64,000 nucleotides of DNA, taken from NCBI GenBank assembly GCA_937983105.1, contig CALKAM010000004.1, forward strand, positions 1 to 64,000, in the 5' to 3' direction. A model generated the notes under the pieces. That model saw only the letters and a list, made by a program, of their open reading frames with translations, made no database searches and was not told the origin of the DNA. Both the position numbers and the translations under genes were made by a program. This document shows positions 43,333-51,152 of the stretch, in pieces; within the stretch, counting starts at the first letter, position 1, and each line of letters begins with the position of its first letter. The stretch is from Planifilum sp021793745 (GTDB lineage Bacteria > Bacillota > Bacilli > Thermoactinomycetales > DSM-44946).

Positions 43333-44562
43333 TTGCGCGGAGATTACATCGCCACATTAGATATCGGATCATCCAACGTTCGAGTGATCGTGGCCGAAAT
43401 TGAAAACGGAAAGCCGCACATAGCCGGGATCGGTTCGGCAGTCTCCAGGGGGATGAAGAAGGGAGCCATCATCGACATCGACCATACCGTCGAGTCCATC
43501 CGGGAAGCGGTGGACAAGGCGGAGCAAATGGTTGGGATAGACATCTCCGATGTATATGTGGGAATTTGCGGGGATCACATTTCCTTACAACCCAGTCATG
43601 GAGTCGTCGCCGTTTCCAGCGAAAGCCGGGAGATCGGGAAACAGGATATCGAACGGGTTCTCGAGGCTGCCCGCATGACGGCCTTGCCGCCGGAGCGAGC
43701 CATCATCGAAGTGGTGCCGAAGCAGTTTATCGTTGACGGCCTCGGGGGGATTCGGGATCCATACCGCATGATCGGCGTTCGACTCGAAGTGGATGCCATC
43801 CTCGTTACGGGCACCAAGACGATCATCCACAATGTTTTGCGCTGTGTGGAACGCGCCTCCCTCAACGTGGCAGGAATTGTCCTGCTTCCCCTTGCAGCCA
43901 GTGAATACTGCCTTTCTCCCGACGAGAAGAATCTCGGTGTCATCTTTGCAGATATCGGGGGTGGGACGACCTCACTCGCCATCTTTGAACAGGGGCACTT
44001 TGCCGCAACCGCCGTGGTTCCGATCGGGGGGGAGTACATAACCAATGACATCGCGATCGGTCTCCGTACCCAAAAAGAGACAGCGGAACAGTTAAAAAGG
44101 AAGTACGGGGTTGCGTCCGTCGAACACGCTTCCGGTGATGTGACATTTTCGGTTTCATCCATCGGCAATCGGGAAAAAACCATTAGCCAAGTCGATTTGG
44201 CCCATATTATCGAACCGCGGGTCGAAGAGATCTTTCACCTGATTCGCCAGAAGGTGGAATCCCTCGGCTTTTCCGGTGAACCGGCCGGAGGCTATGTTTT
44301 GTCAGGTGGTACCGTGTCGATTCCCCACTTGTTGACGGTGGCTCATCAATCCCTGGGACCGGCTGTCCGCATCGCCGCCCCGACCCATGCGGGTTTTAAG
44401 GATCCCTCTTTTACGGGGGGCGTGGGCATGGTTCATTATCTTCTCAGGGGACCGCTGAATCGTCAGGCTTTGTCCGGATCCGAAAAACCATCCCGTCAAA
44501 AAGATCAGCGGGGTCCCTCACCCCTGGAACGGATGAAGAAATGGTTGAGCGAGTTTATATGA
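43333..44562 (+). CDS. ftsA: Cell division protein FtsA
   Basis: A 409-residue actin-fold protein that tethers FtsZ to the membrane. ATLDIGSSNVRVIVAE is the phosphate-1 block, FADIGGGTTSLAIFEQG phosphate-2 and GYVLSGGTVSIPHL the adenosine motif. The C-terminal amphipathic helix PLERMKKWLSEFI is the membrane anchor. TTG start, eight bases after AGGAGGTG. The ylxW, ylxX and sbp genes that separate divIB and ftsA in B. subtilis are absent; only 166 bp intervene. Confidence 0.95.
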   Translation: MRGDYIATLDIGSSNVRVIVAEIENGKPHIAGIGSAVSRGMKKGAIIDIDHTVESIREAVDKAEQMVGIDISDVYVGICGDHISLQPSHGVVAVSSESREIGKQDIERVLEAARMTALPPERAIIEVVPKQFIVDGLGGIRDPYRMIGVRLEVDAILVTGTKTIIHNVLRCVERASLNVAGIVLLPLAASEYCLSPDEKNLGVIFADIGGGTTSLAIFEQGHFAATAVVPIGGEYITNDIAIGLRTQKETAEQLKRKYGVASVEHASGDVTFSVSSIGNREKTISQVDLAHIIEPRVEEIFHLIRQKVESLGFSGEPAGGYVLSGGTVSIPHLLTVAHQSLGPAVRIAAPTHAGFKDPSFTGGVGMVHYLLRGPLNRQALSGSEKPSRQKDQRGPSPLERMKKWLSEFI

Positions 44563-44613
44563 AGTAGCACTCCTTTGCACTTCGGGAGATCGACAAAAAT
44601 GGAGGGACATGCG

Positions 44614-45708
44614 ATGTTGGAGTTTGATATGGATGTGGAACAAATTGCTCAGATCAAAGTGATCGGCGTCGGTGGCGGCGGCAGCAATGCCGTCAACCGG
44701 ATGATCGAAGCGGGGGTACAGGGTGTCGAATTTATCGCCGTCAATACCGATGCCCAGGCGCTGAACAATTCGTTGGCTCCGATCAAGCTGCAGATCGGGG
44801 AAAAGTTGACCCGGGGGCTGGGCGCCGGCGCCAATCCGGAAATCGGGAAAAAGGCGGCGGAGGAAAGCCGTGAGAGCATCGAGAATGTCCTCAAGGGAGC
44901 GGACATGGTCTTCGTGACCGCCGGGATGGGGGGCGGGACGGGAACGGGCGCCGCTCCGGAAATCGCGGCGATTGCCCGGGAATTGGGGGCTCTGACCGTC
45001 GGTGTCGTCACCCGGCCCTTTACCTTCGAGGGAAGGAAACGTTCTCTCCAGGCCGAACAGGGCGTCGAAGCCCTGAAGGAGAAGGTGGACACCCTGATCG
45101 TCATCCCCAACGATCGCCTTTTGGAGATCGTGGACAAAAACACCCCGATGCTGGAGGCCTTCCGGGAAGCGGACAATGTGTTGCGCCAGGGCGTACAGGG
45201 GATTTCGGATCTGATTGCGGTACCCGGGCTGATCAACCTCGATTTTGCCGACGTGAAGACGATCATGACTGAACGGGGATCGGCGCTGATGGGGATTGGT
45301 ACGGCCACCGGTGAAAGCCGCGCGGCGGAGGCGGCGAAGAAAGCGATTTGCAGTCCGCTCCTGGAAACGTCGATTGACGGAGCCCGGGGTGTGCTGATGA
45401 ATATCACCGGCGGAACCAACCTCAGCCTCTATGAGGTGAATGAATCGGCGGATATTGTCGCATCCGCCGCCGATCCCGAGGTAAATATGATTTTCGGAGC
45501 GGTGATCAACGAAGAGTTGAAGGATGAAATCATTGTGACGGTGATCGCCACGGGGTTTGACCACAAAAATCAGGAGACGCCCCGGAGAAAGCCGCACATG
45601 GATGTCCGGGAAGAAAAACCCTCCAAAGGTTTGGTGATCACCTCCTACACGGAGGACGACGATCTGAATATCCCCACCTTCCTGCGCAATCCCCGACGCA
45701 AAAAATGA
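44614..45708 (+). CDS. ftsZ: Cell division protein FtsZ
   Basis: A 364-residue tubulin-like GTPase that forms the Z ring. GVGGGGSNAVNRM, the signature GGGTGTGAAP (about 106-115) and the T7 loop NLDFADVKTIM are intact. A short linker (about 317-345) leads to the conserved C-terminal peptide DDDLNIPTFLRNPRRKK, which binds FtsA, SepF and others. ATG 44614 follows TGGAGGGA. Two terminators in tandem follow. Confidence 0.97.
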   Translation: MLEFDMDVEQIAQIKVIGVGGGGSNAVNRMIEAGVQGVEFIAVNTDAQALNNSLAPIKLQIGEKLTRGLGAGANPEIGKKAAEESRESIENVLKGADMVFVTAGMGGGTGTGAAPEIAAIARELGALTVGVVTRPFTFEGRKRSLQAEQGVEALKEKVDTLIVIPNDRLLEIVDKNTPMLEAFREADNVLRQGVQGISDLIAVPGLINLDFADVKTIMTERGSALMGIGTATGESRAAEAAKKAICSPLLETSIDGARGVLMNITGGTNLSLYEVNESADIVASAADPEVNMIFGAVINEELKDEIIVTVIATGFDHKNQETPRRKPHMDVREEKPSKGLVITSYTEDDDLNIPTFLRNPRRKK

Positions 45709-45717
45709 TGTCCGATT

Positions 45718-45747
45718 CGCTCGCCGGCTTTGCGGCGGGCGTTTTTT
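45718..45747 (+). terminator. First terminator after ftsZ
   Basis: CGCTCGCCG and CGGCGGGCG pair (one G-U) around a 6-nt loop, followed by six T. Confidence 0.8.
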
Positions 45748-45797
45748 CAATCGGGGATCGCCCTCCCTCCACCTCCTACGGGTTGCTGCCCCTACTG

Positions 45798-45829
45798 CCC
45801 TGCCGCTCGCCGGCAGGGTTTTGTTTTTT
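45798..45829 (+). terminator. Second terminator after ftsZ
   Basis: CCCTGCCG and CGGCAGGG form a perfect 8-bp stem followed by TTTTGTTTTTT. Together with the first it isolates the spoIIG operon from division transcription. Confidence 0.85.
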
Positions 45830-45836
45830 CCCATGC

Positions 45837-45903
45837 TTCGACGAAAAAAGTACGATTTAAGCGCAAGTTTAGACAGACTTTGAAATATAGATTGTAATAT
45901 ACT
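45837..45903 (+). promoter_or_regulatory. Spo0A-type spoIIG promoter, 22-bp spacer
   Basis: TAGACA (45870-45875) and TATACT (45898-45903) are separated by exactly 22 bp, the unusual spacing of the B. subtilis spoIIG promoter, which sigma-A uses only with phosphorylated Spo0A. 0A-box-like sequences are present: CGTCGAA on the minus strand at 45843-45837 and TGTCTAA on the minus strand overlapping the -35 (45875-45869), each one mismatch from TGTCGAA. Confidence 0.7.
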
Positions 45904-45939
45904 GTTTTCACCAAGCTTTCGGGAGAAGGGGGACAGTGG

Positions 45940-46848
45940 ATGGTCATCTACGCCGATATGGTCTTCCTCTTCAACCTGTGCGTCGACGGGTTGATTCTCT
46001 GGATGACCTCGGCCATCCGCCGTCAACCGGCGAAAGGGTGGCGGATCCTGTTGGCGTCGGCGCTCGGGGCGGGGTACTCCGTGATGCACCTGTGGCCGGT
46101 TTTTTCGATCGCCTTCATCCTTCCATTGAAGGTGATCGTCTCGGTGATCATGGTATGGACCGCCTTCGGCTTTACCACTCCCGTCGCCTTTTTGCGCAGC
46201 ATCATGGTCTTCTACCTGGTCTCCTTTGTGATGGGAGGGGCCATGTTCGCCCTGCACTATTTCGTCACCGGCAACGGACAGGTGGCCGGCGGAATCTTTT
46301 TCACCCCATTCGCAGGTTGGGGATCTCCGGTTTCCTGGATGTTCGTGTTGGTTGCCTTTCCGATTGTATGGCTGTACACGCGTCACGCATTTCGTTCCCT
46401 CCAGGAAAGGCAGGCTGTTCATCAGTTTCTGGTTCCCCTCTCCATCGATCTAGGAGGAAAAAGGCTGGAATGCACCGGTTTGATCGATACCGGCAACCAA
46501 CTGCGAGATCCCCTGACACGGACGCCTGTCATCCTGGTCGAGTTGGAGGCGGTTGCCCCGTTTCTTCCCGAAGAGCTGGTATCCTATGCCCAAAACGGGG
46601 CTTGGTCCTCCGAATGGCCTTCCCTTTCCCAGGAGTGGTTGACCCGGGTCCGGCTGATCCCTTTCCGGGGAGCGGGAAGCCGCGGAGGGATGATGATCGC
46701 CCTGAGGACCGATCAAATCAAAATCTGTACGGAGGGCAGGTGGCACGAGGTGGAACGGGCGCTGCTCGGTCTGGACAGCGGTCGTCTTTCGGCAGACGGC
46801 AGTTATCATGCAGTTATTCATCCCGCCTGCTTGCCGAAGGTCGGATAG
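45940..46848 (+). CDS. spoIIGA: Sporulation sigma-E processing protease SpoIIGA
   Basis: A 302-residue membrane aspartic protease that removes the pro-sequence of sigma-E. Five hydrophobic helices fill residues 1-150; the cytoplasmic protease domain has D183 in LIDTGNQLRDPL, the same residue number as the B. subtilis catalytic Asp. The enzyme is activated from the forespore by SpoIIR. ATG 45940 follows GAGAAGGGGG. sigE lies 49 bp downstream in the same operon. Confidence 0.93.
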   Translation: MVIYADMVFLFNLCVDGLILWMTSAIRRQPAKGWRILLASALGAGYSVMHLWPVFSIAFILPLKVIVSVIMVWTAFGFTTPVAFLRSIMVFYLVSFVMGGAMFALHYFVTGNGQVAGGIFFTPFAGWGSPVSWMFVLVAFPIVWLYTRHAFRSLQERQAVHQFLVPLSIDLGGKRLECTGLIDTGNQLRDPLTRTPVILVELEAVAPFLPEELVSYAQNGAWSSEWPSLSQEWLTRVRLIPFRGAGSRGGMMIALRTDQIKICTEGRWHEVERALLGLDSGRLSADGSYHAVIHPACLPKVG

Positions 46849-46897
46849 CGCTTGGGGCGATTCCACTTTAGAGAATTGATCAAGGAGGTCGGATTTG

Positions 46898-47620
46898 ATG
46901 CTCGTCAAGTGGAAGTTGGCCATCCAATTGTTCTGGTACCGGCTCCTGATCCTCTTGGGCTTTCGGGGGGAAGAGATCTATTACATCGGTGGGAGCGAAG
47001 CGCTTCCCCCGCCCTTGACCCGGGAGGAAGAGGCGATTTTGCTGGAGAAGCTCCCCAGCGGAGACGCCGCCGTTCGGGGAATGTTGATCGAGCGCAACCT
47101 TCGGCTGGTTGTCTACATTGCGCGCAAGTTTGAAAATACCGGGATCAACATCGAAGACCTGGTTTCCATTGGGACCATCGGCTTGATCAAAGCCGTCAAC
47201 ACCTTTGATCCCTCCAAGCGGATCAAGCTGGCTACTTACGCTTCCCGTTGCATCGAAAATGAAATCTTGATGTATCTTCGGCGAAACAACAAGGTGCGTT
47301 CGGAAGTTTCCTTTGACGAACCCCTGAATATCGACTGGGATGGCAATGAACTGCTCCTTTCCGATGTTTTGGGAACGGATGACGATATCATCTATCGCAA
47401 CATCGAGGAGGAAGTGGACCGAACCATCCTCCGGGATGCCCTCAACAAATTGTCGGATCGGGAGCGGGAGATCATGGAGCTTCGCTTTGGACTGAACGGG
47501 GAAGGGGAGAAGACCCAGAAGGATGTAGCCGATCTCTTGGGAATTTCCCAATCGTACATTTCCCGCTTGGAAAAGCGAATTATCAAACGGCTCCGGAAGG
47601 AGTTTAACAAGATGGTATAA
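46898..47620 (+). CDS. sigE: Mother-cell sigma factor sigma-E (pro-form)
   Basis: A 240-residue sigma-70-family factor for early mother-cell genes. Residues 1-27 (LVKWKLAIQLFWYRLLILLG) are an amphipathic pro-sequence; SpoIIGA should cut just before YYIGGSEALPPPL. Region 2 (NLRLVVYIARKFENTGINIE, TYASRCIENEILMYLRR) and region 4 (QKDVADLLGISQSYISRLEK) are nearly identical to B. subtilis. ATG 46898 is nine bases after AGGAGG; a TTG one codon earlier is also possible. Confidence 0.96.
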   Translation: MLVKWKLAIQLFWYRLLILLGFRGEEIYYIGGSEALPPPLTREEEAILLEKLPSGDAAVRGMLIERNLRLVVYIARKFENTGINIEDLVSIGTIGLIKAVNTFDPSKRIKLATYASRCIENEILMYLRRNNKVRSEVSFDEPLNIDWDGNELLLSDVLGTDDDIIYRNIEEEVDRTILRDALNKLSDREREIMELRFGLNGEGEKTQKDVADLLGISQSYISRLEKRIIKRLRKEFNKMV

Positions 47621-47645
47621 AGACCGGATCCCGGTTGGGGCCAAT
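47615..47645 (+). promoter_or_regulatory. Candidate forespore promoter of sigG
   Basis: GTATA (47615-47619, in the last codons of sigE), a 17-bp spacer and GGGGCCAAT (47637-47645) loosely fit the sigma-F/sigma-G pattern, with wider spacing than the ideal 15. A start near 47652 would put the hairpin below at the very 5' end of the RNA. Confidence 0.3.
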
Positions 47646-47654
47646 TATAAATTT

Positions 47655-47697
47655 CCCTCCTCAGGAGATACTGTCAGTAACGCTTCCCTGAGGAGGG
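47655..47697 (+). promoter_or_regulatory. sigG leader hairpin that hides the ribosome site
   Basis: CCCTCCTCAGG (47655-47665) is perfectly complementary to CCTGAGGAGGG (47687-47697), with a 21-nt loop. The 3' arm is the Shine-Dalgarno sequence of sigG, seven bases from its ATG. A similar leader hairpin limiting sigG translation has been reported in B. subtilis. Confidence 0.8.
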
Positions 47698-47703
47698 TTA
47701 TCC

Positions 47704-48477
47704 ATGGCGCGAAACAAAGTTGAAATCAGCGGAGTAGACACATCCAAACTGCCGGTACTTACGAATGAACAAATGCGGGAACTGTTTCGAGCGCTCCAAG
47801 CCGGCGATCGATCGGCCAGGGAAAAATTAGTAAACGGAAACCTGCGATTGGTTTTGAGTGTGATTCAGCGCTTCAACAACCGGGGCGAAAACGCCAATGA
47901 CCTGTTTCAGGTAGGTTGTATCGGATTGATGAAGGCGATTGACAACTTTGATCTGGGACAGAACGTCAAGTTCTCCACCTACGCCGTTCCGATGATCATC
48001 GGCGAAATTCGCCGTTACCTCCGCGACAATAACCCGATCCGGGTGTCCCGCTCCTTGCGGGAAATCGCCTACAAAGCCCTGCAGGTGCGGGATTCCCTTA
48101 CGAATCGGTTCTCCCGTGAACCGACCGTCATGGAGATTGCGGAAGCGATGGGGGTCTCCAAGGAAGAGGTGGTGTTTGCCCTGGATGCCATCCAGGATCC
48201 CGTCTCCCTGTTTGAACCGATCTACCAGGATGGGGGGGATCCGATCTATGTGATGGATCAGTTGAGCGATGACCGGCAGAAAGATTTGTATTGGGTGGAG
48301 AAGATTTCCCTTCGGGAAGCGATGAATAAATTGAACGACCGGGAAAAAATGATTTTATCCATGCGATTTTTCGAGGGAAAAACCCAGATGGAAGTGGCGG
48401 AAGAGATCGGTATCTCCCAGGCCCAGGTCTCCCGCTTGGAAAAGGCGGCCATTCAGCAAATGCAAAAGTACATATGA
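47704..48477 (+). CDS. sigG: Forespore sigma factor sigma-G
   Basis: A 257-residue sigma factor for late forespore genes. ARNKVEISGVDTSKLPVLTN at the start is the conserved N-terminus with the Asn needed for response to SpoIIAB/Gin-type control; region 2 (NLRLVLSVIQRFNNRGENAN, FSTYAVPMIIGEIRRYLRDN) and region 4 (QMEVAEEIGISQAQVSRLEK) follow. Its ribosome site is inside an 11-bp hairpin stem. sigE lies 83 bp upstream, as in other spore formers. Confidence 0.96.
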   Translation: MARNKVEISGVDTSKLPVLTNEQMRELFRALQAGDRSAREKLVNGNLRLVLSVIQRFNNRGENANDLFQVGCIGLMKAIDNFDLGQNVKFSTYAVPMIIGEIRRYLRDNNPIRVSRSLREIAYKALQVRDSLTNRFSREPTVMEIAEAMGVSKEEVVFALDAIQDPVSLFEPIYQDGGDPIYVMDQLSDDRQKDLYWVEKISLREAMNKLNDREKMILSMRFFEGKTQMEVAEEIGISQAQVSRLEKAAIQQMQKYI

Positions 48478-48559
48478 CGGGCGGGCCGGGGGTTGCCGTA
48501 CATTTTTCCTACCGGGCTCATATATATGAATTAAACGCCGCAAAAGCAAGGTGAGCCCG

Positions 48560-48865
48560 ATGATCAAGATTTCCGAATTACAATCCAAAGATGTGGTCAG
48601 CATTACGGATGGTCGAAAACTGGGGCAGATTCACGATTTGGAGCTGGATCTCAGGGAAGGTCAGATTACTGCGGTGGTGGTCCCCGGAGAGTCCCGGTTT
48701 TTTGGGTGGATGTCCGGGGGAAAAGAATGGGTGATTCCCTGGAAACAGATTGTCAAAATCGGGGCGGATGTCATCCTGGTCCGGCTGGACGGGCGGGCTC
48801 CCGAGGAGGAAGTGACGCCGAAGCCTCTATTGAACCACCCGTCCGACAATTATCGACCTACTTAA
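48560..48865 (+). CDS. ylmC: YlmC/YmxH family PRC-barrel protein
   Basis: A 101-residue protein: MIKISELQSKDVVSITDGRK then GQIHDLELDLREGQITAVVV is a PRC-barrel of the YlmC/YmxH sporulation family, function unclear. ATG 48560 follows AAGGTG by six bases; a GTG three codons earlier overlaps that site. A proline-rich tail ends it. Confidence 0.88.
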   Translation: MIKISELQSKDVVSITDGRKLGQIHDLELDLREGQITAVVVPGESRFFGWMSGGKEWVIPWKQIVKIGADVILVRLDGRAPEEEVTPKPLLNHPSDNYRPT

Positions 48866-48868
48866 CCC

Positions 48869-48896
48869 TTGTCTCCTCTCCGATATGTGGTAAGAT
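48869..48896 (+). promoter_or_regulatory. Sigma-A promoter of the ylmD-divIVA run
   Basis: TTGTCT (48869-48874), 16 bp and TAAGAT (48891-48896), 20 bp before the ylmD GTG. It gives vegetative expression to ylmD, ylmE and sepF independent of sigG. Confidence 0.6.
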
Positions 48897-48916
48897 AGGA
48901 TAAAGGAGGGGAGGAC

Positions 48917-49735
48917 GTGGAACCTTTTCGGTACCGTGAAGATGCGGAGGTTCCCTATTTTTCTTTGGACCCCTGGGAAAAAGCATTTCCCAACCTGGTT
49001 GCGGGGATGAGCGCCCGCCGAGCATCTTCGGATTTGTTCCTCCACAACTACGCGCTACATGTCGGAGACGATCCGGAACGAGTGCGGATGAACCGACAGA
49101 AGCTGGTTGAGCGGTTGGGCATGTCCTTTTCTTCGTGGACCTGTGGCGAACAGGTGCACGGCGCGGACATTGCAGAAGTCACTCCCGATGAGCGGGGGAG
49201 GGGACGCGATTCGCTGGAAACCGCCCTGCCTTCTGTGGACGGTTTGCTCACGGACGTGGAAGACATTCTGCTCACCTCCTTTTATGCCGATTGTGTCCCT
49301 CTCCTGTTTTATTGTCCAGATTCGGGGATCATCGGGATGGCCCATGCCGGATGGAGGGGCACCGTCGGAAGTATCGGTCCGCAGATGGTGGAAAGGATGG
49401 TCCGGCGCGGGGCCCGGCGCGAGAACATCCTCGCGGCGATCGCACCATCCATCGGCGGATGTTGTTATGAAGTGGACGAGCATGTGGTGGACCCCTTGCG
49501 CCGAACCCTTTCCGATTTGAACGGCGTAATCCGTCCATCCCCAGCAGGCAAATGGATGTTGGACCTGAAGTCTGCCAACCGAAAACTGTTGCTCAAGGCC
49601 GGAATCCGGGAAGAGAATATCCTGGCTACCGGCTGGTGTACTTCATGCCATAGGGAGTATTTTTATTCCCATCGCCGGGATCAGGGGCGAACCGGTCGCA
49701 TGGTGGCGTGGATCGGTATACGGAAAGGAAGATAG
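48917..49735 (+). CDS. ylmD: YlmD / YfiH-family multicopper-type purine nucleosidase
   Basis: A 272-residue member of the YfiH/laccase-domain family, which act on purine nucleosides (phosphorolysis, deamination) using zinc. CGEQVHGADIAEV and YADCVPLLFYCPDSG carry one metal ligand His and Cys; MAHAGWRGTVGSIG another His; PSIGGCCYEVDEHVV follows. GTG start after GGAGGGGAGG. ylmE starts 5 bp downstream. Confidence 0.88.
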   Translation: MEPFRYREDAEVPYFSLDPWEKAFPNLVAGMSARRASSDLFLHNYALHVGDDPERVRMNRQKLVERLGMSFSSWTCGEQVHGADIAEVTPDERGRGRDSLETALPSVDGLLTDVEDILLTSFYADCVPLLFYCPDSGIIGMAHAGWRGTVGSIGPQMVERMVRRGARRENILAAIAPSIGGCCYEVDEHVVDPLRRTLSDLNGVIRPSPAGKWMLDLKSANRKLLLKAGIREENILATGWCTSCHREYFYSHRRDQGRTGRMVAWIGIRKGR

Positions 49736-49740
49736 GCGTC

Positions 49741-50430
49741 ATGGAGGACCTTAGACATCGTTGGAATCGAACCAGGGAGCTGATTGAAGCCGCCTGCCGT
49801 CGGTCCGGTCGTGACCCCCGGGATGTCCGGGTTGTGGCGGTGACCAAGTATGTGGATGCGGACGCGATCCGAGAAGTGCTGGATGTCGGTCTCACGGACA
49901 TCGGCGAAAGCCGAGTACAGGAAGCGGTGCCGAAGTGGAAAGCCCTTGATGGCCGGGGCACTTGGCATTTTATCGGCCATCTGCAGCGGAACAAGGTGAA
50001 GGATGTGGTCACCCGATTTACATATATTCACTCGCTCGACCGCTATCCCCTGGCCGAGGAGATCAACCGGCGGGCCCGGCAGGTTGACCGGATAATGCGG
50101 TGTTTCATTCAGGTCAACGTGTCCGGAGAGCAATCGAAGTTTGGCCTGCCTCCGAGTGAAGTGGTCGAATTTGCACGGGAGGTGGCGGAGCTTCCCTACA
50201 TTCGGATCGAGGGGTTGATGACAATGGCACCCCGTTCGGATAATTCTGAAGAAATCCGCCCCATCTTTCGCCGCCTGCGGGAGATCCGTGATGAAATTCG
50301 TCGGCTCGGGGATCCGAAGCTCCAAGTTCCCCACTTATCGATGGGGATGTCGCAGGATTACACCGTCGCTGTGGAAGAAGGAGCCACGTGGCTTCGCCTG
50401 GGGTCGGTCCTGGTTGGTGGATCGCGGTAA
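49741..50430 (+). CDS. ylmE: PLP-binding protein YlmE (YggS family)
   Basis: A 229-residue pyridoxal-phosphate homeostasis protein. VRVVAVTKYVDADAIREVLD holds the PLP Lys; IGESRVQEAVPKW, HFIGHLQRNKVKDVV, QVNVSGEQSKFGL and LSMGMSQDYTVAVEEGATWL are the family blocks. These proteins carry PLP without a known catalytic reaction. It precedes sepF, as in most Gram-positive genomes. ATG 49741 is chosen; AAGGAAG lies about 10-12 bases upstream. Confidence 0.93.
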   Translation: MEDLRHRWNRTRELIEAACRRSGRDPRDVRVVAVTKYVDADAIREVLDVGLTDIGESRVQEAVPKWKALDGRGTWHFIGHLQRNKVKDVVTRFTYIHSLDRYPLAEEINRRARQVDRIMRCFIQVNVSGEQSKFGLPPSEVVEFAREVAELPYIRIEGLMTMAPRSDNSEEIRPIFRRLREIRDEIRRLGDPKLQVPHLSMGMSQDYTVAVEEGATWLRLGSVLVGGSR

Positions 50431-50467
50431 AGGGGCGAGTAGGGAGGCGGTTCCGATCAGCAACTTT

Positions 50468-50872
50468 ATGGATCGAATCATGGGTTTTTTCGGGATTCCC
50501 GAAGATGATGAACTGGAGGAGTTTGAGGAAACCGAATCCGAACAGCCCCAGGGGCGGGGGCGAAACAAAGTGGTTTCCCTCCATACCCAGAAGCAGATCC
50601 GTGTGGTATTGGCTGAGCCGCGTTCCTACGAAGAGGCTCAGGAAATCGCCGACAATCTGAAGAGCCACCGCCCGGTCGTCATCAACCTGCAACGTGTCCG
50701 CAAGGAACAGGCGATTCGCATCATCGACTTTCTCAGCGGTACGGTCTACGCACTCGGTGGAAGCATTCACAAGCTGGGAGCTCACATCTTTATGTGCACC
50801 CCGGCCAATGTGGACATACAGGGAACGATCTCCGATATGCTGTCTGAAGATACGAATGAGTTATTGAGGTGA
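50468..50872 (+). CDS. sepF: Cell division protein SepF
   Basis: A 134-residue FtsZ-bundling protein. MDRIMGFFGIPEDDELEEF is the membrane-binding helix and acidic linker; the SepF domain runs from VVSLHTQKQIRVVLAEPRSY to FLSGTVYALGGSIHKLGAHI. ATG 50468 is 20 bases from the nearest good ribosome site (AGGGAGG, 50441-50447). An in-frame ATC at 50456 has ideal 8-base spacing and would give MSNFMDRIMGFF, a better match to SepF N-termini; see findings. Confidence 0.9.
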   Translation: MDRIMGFFGIPEDDELEEFEETESEQPQGRGRNKVVSLHTQKQIRVVLAEPRSYEEAQEIADNLKSHRPVVINLQRVRKEQAIRIIDFLSGTVYALGGSIHKLGAHIFMCTPANVDIQGTISDMLSEDTNELLR

Positions 50873-50876
50873 CCCG

Positions 50877-51152
50877 ATGAATATCGTTTTTGAGATTGTC
50901 TCATGGGGTTTCTACGTTTACTATCTTCTGATTTTTATCTACATCATCATGTCCTGGATACCGCAAGCCCGGGAATCGGCGGTGGCTTATGCGATTGCTC
51001 GATTGGTGGAACCGTATCTGTCGATATTCAGGAGCATCATTCCACCCATCGGCATGATCGACATCTCCCCGATCGTGGCCATTATCGCCCTCCGTTTTGT
51101 GGAGCAAGGAGTCTACTTCATCCTCAGGTGGGTGCTTGGTCCCTTTCTATGA
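50877..51152 (+). CDS. ylmG: YlmG / YggT-family membrane protein
   Basis: A 91-residue protein with two YggT-type hydrophobic segments (about 10-27 and 64-85) and the conserved VEPYLSIFRSIIPPIGMIDISP loop between them, which I quote only in part: LSIFRSIIPPIG. Role in membrane/division protein placement is suggested for the family. It starts four bases after sepF and overlaps ylmH by 4 bp. Confidence 0.92.
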   Translation: MNIVFEIVSWGFYVYYLLIFIYIIMSWIPQARESAVAYAIARLVEPYLSIFRSIIPPIGMIDISPIVAIIALRFVEQGVYFILRWVLGPFL

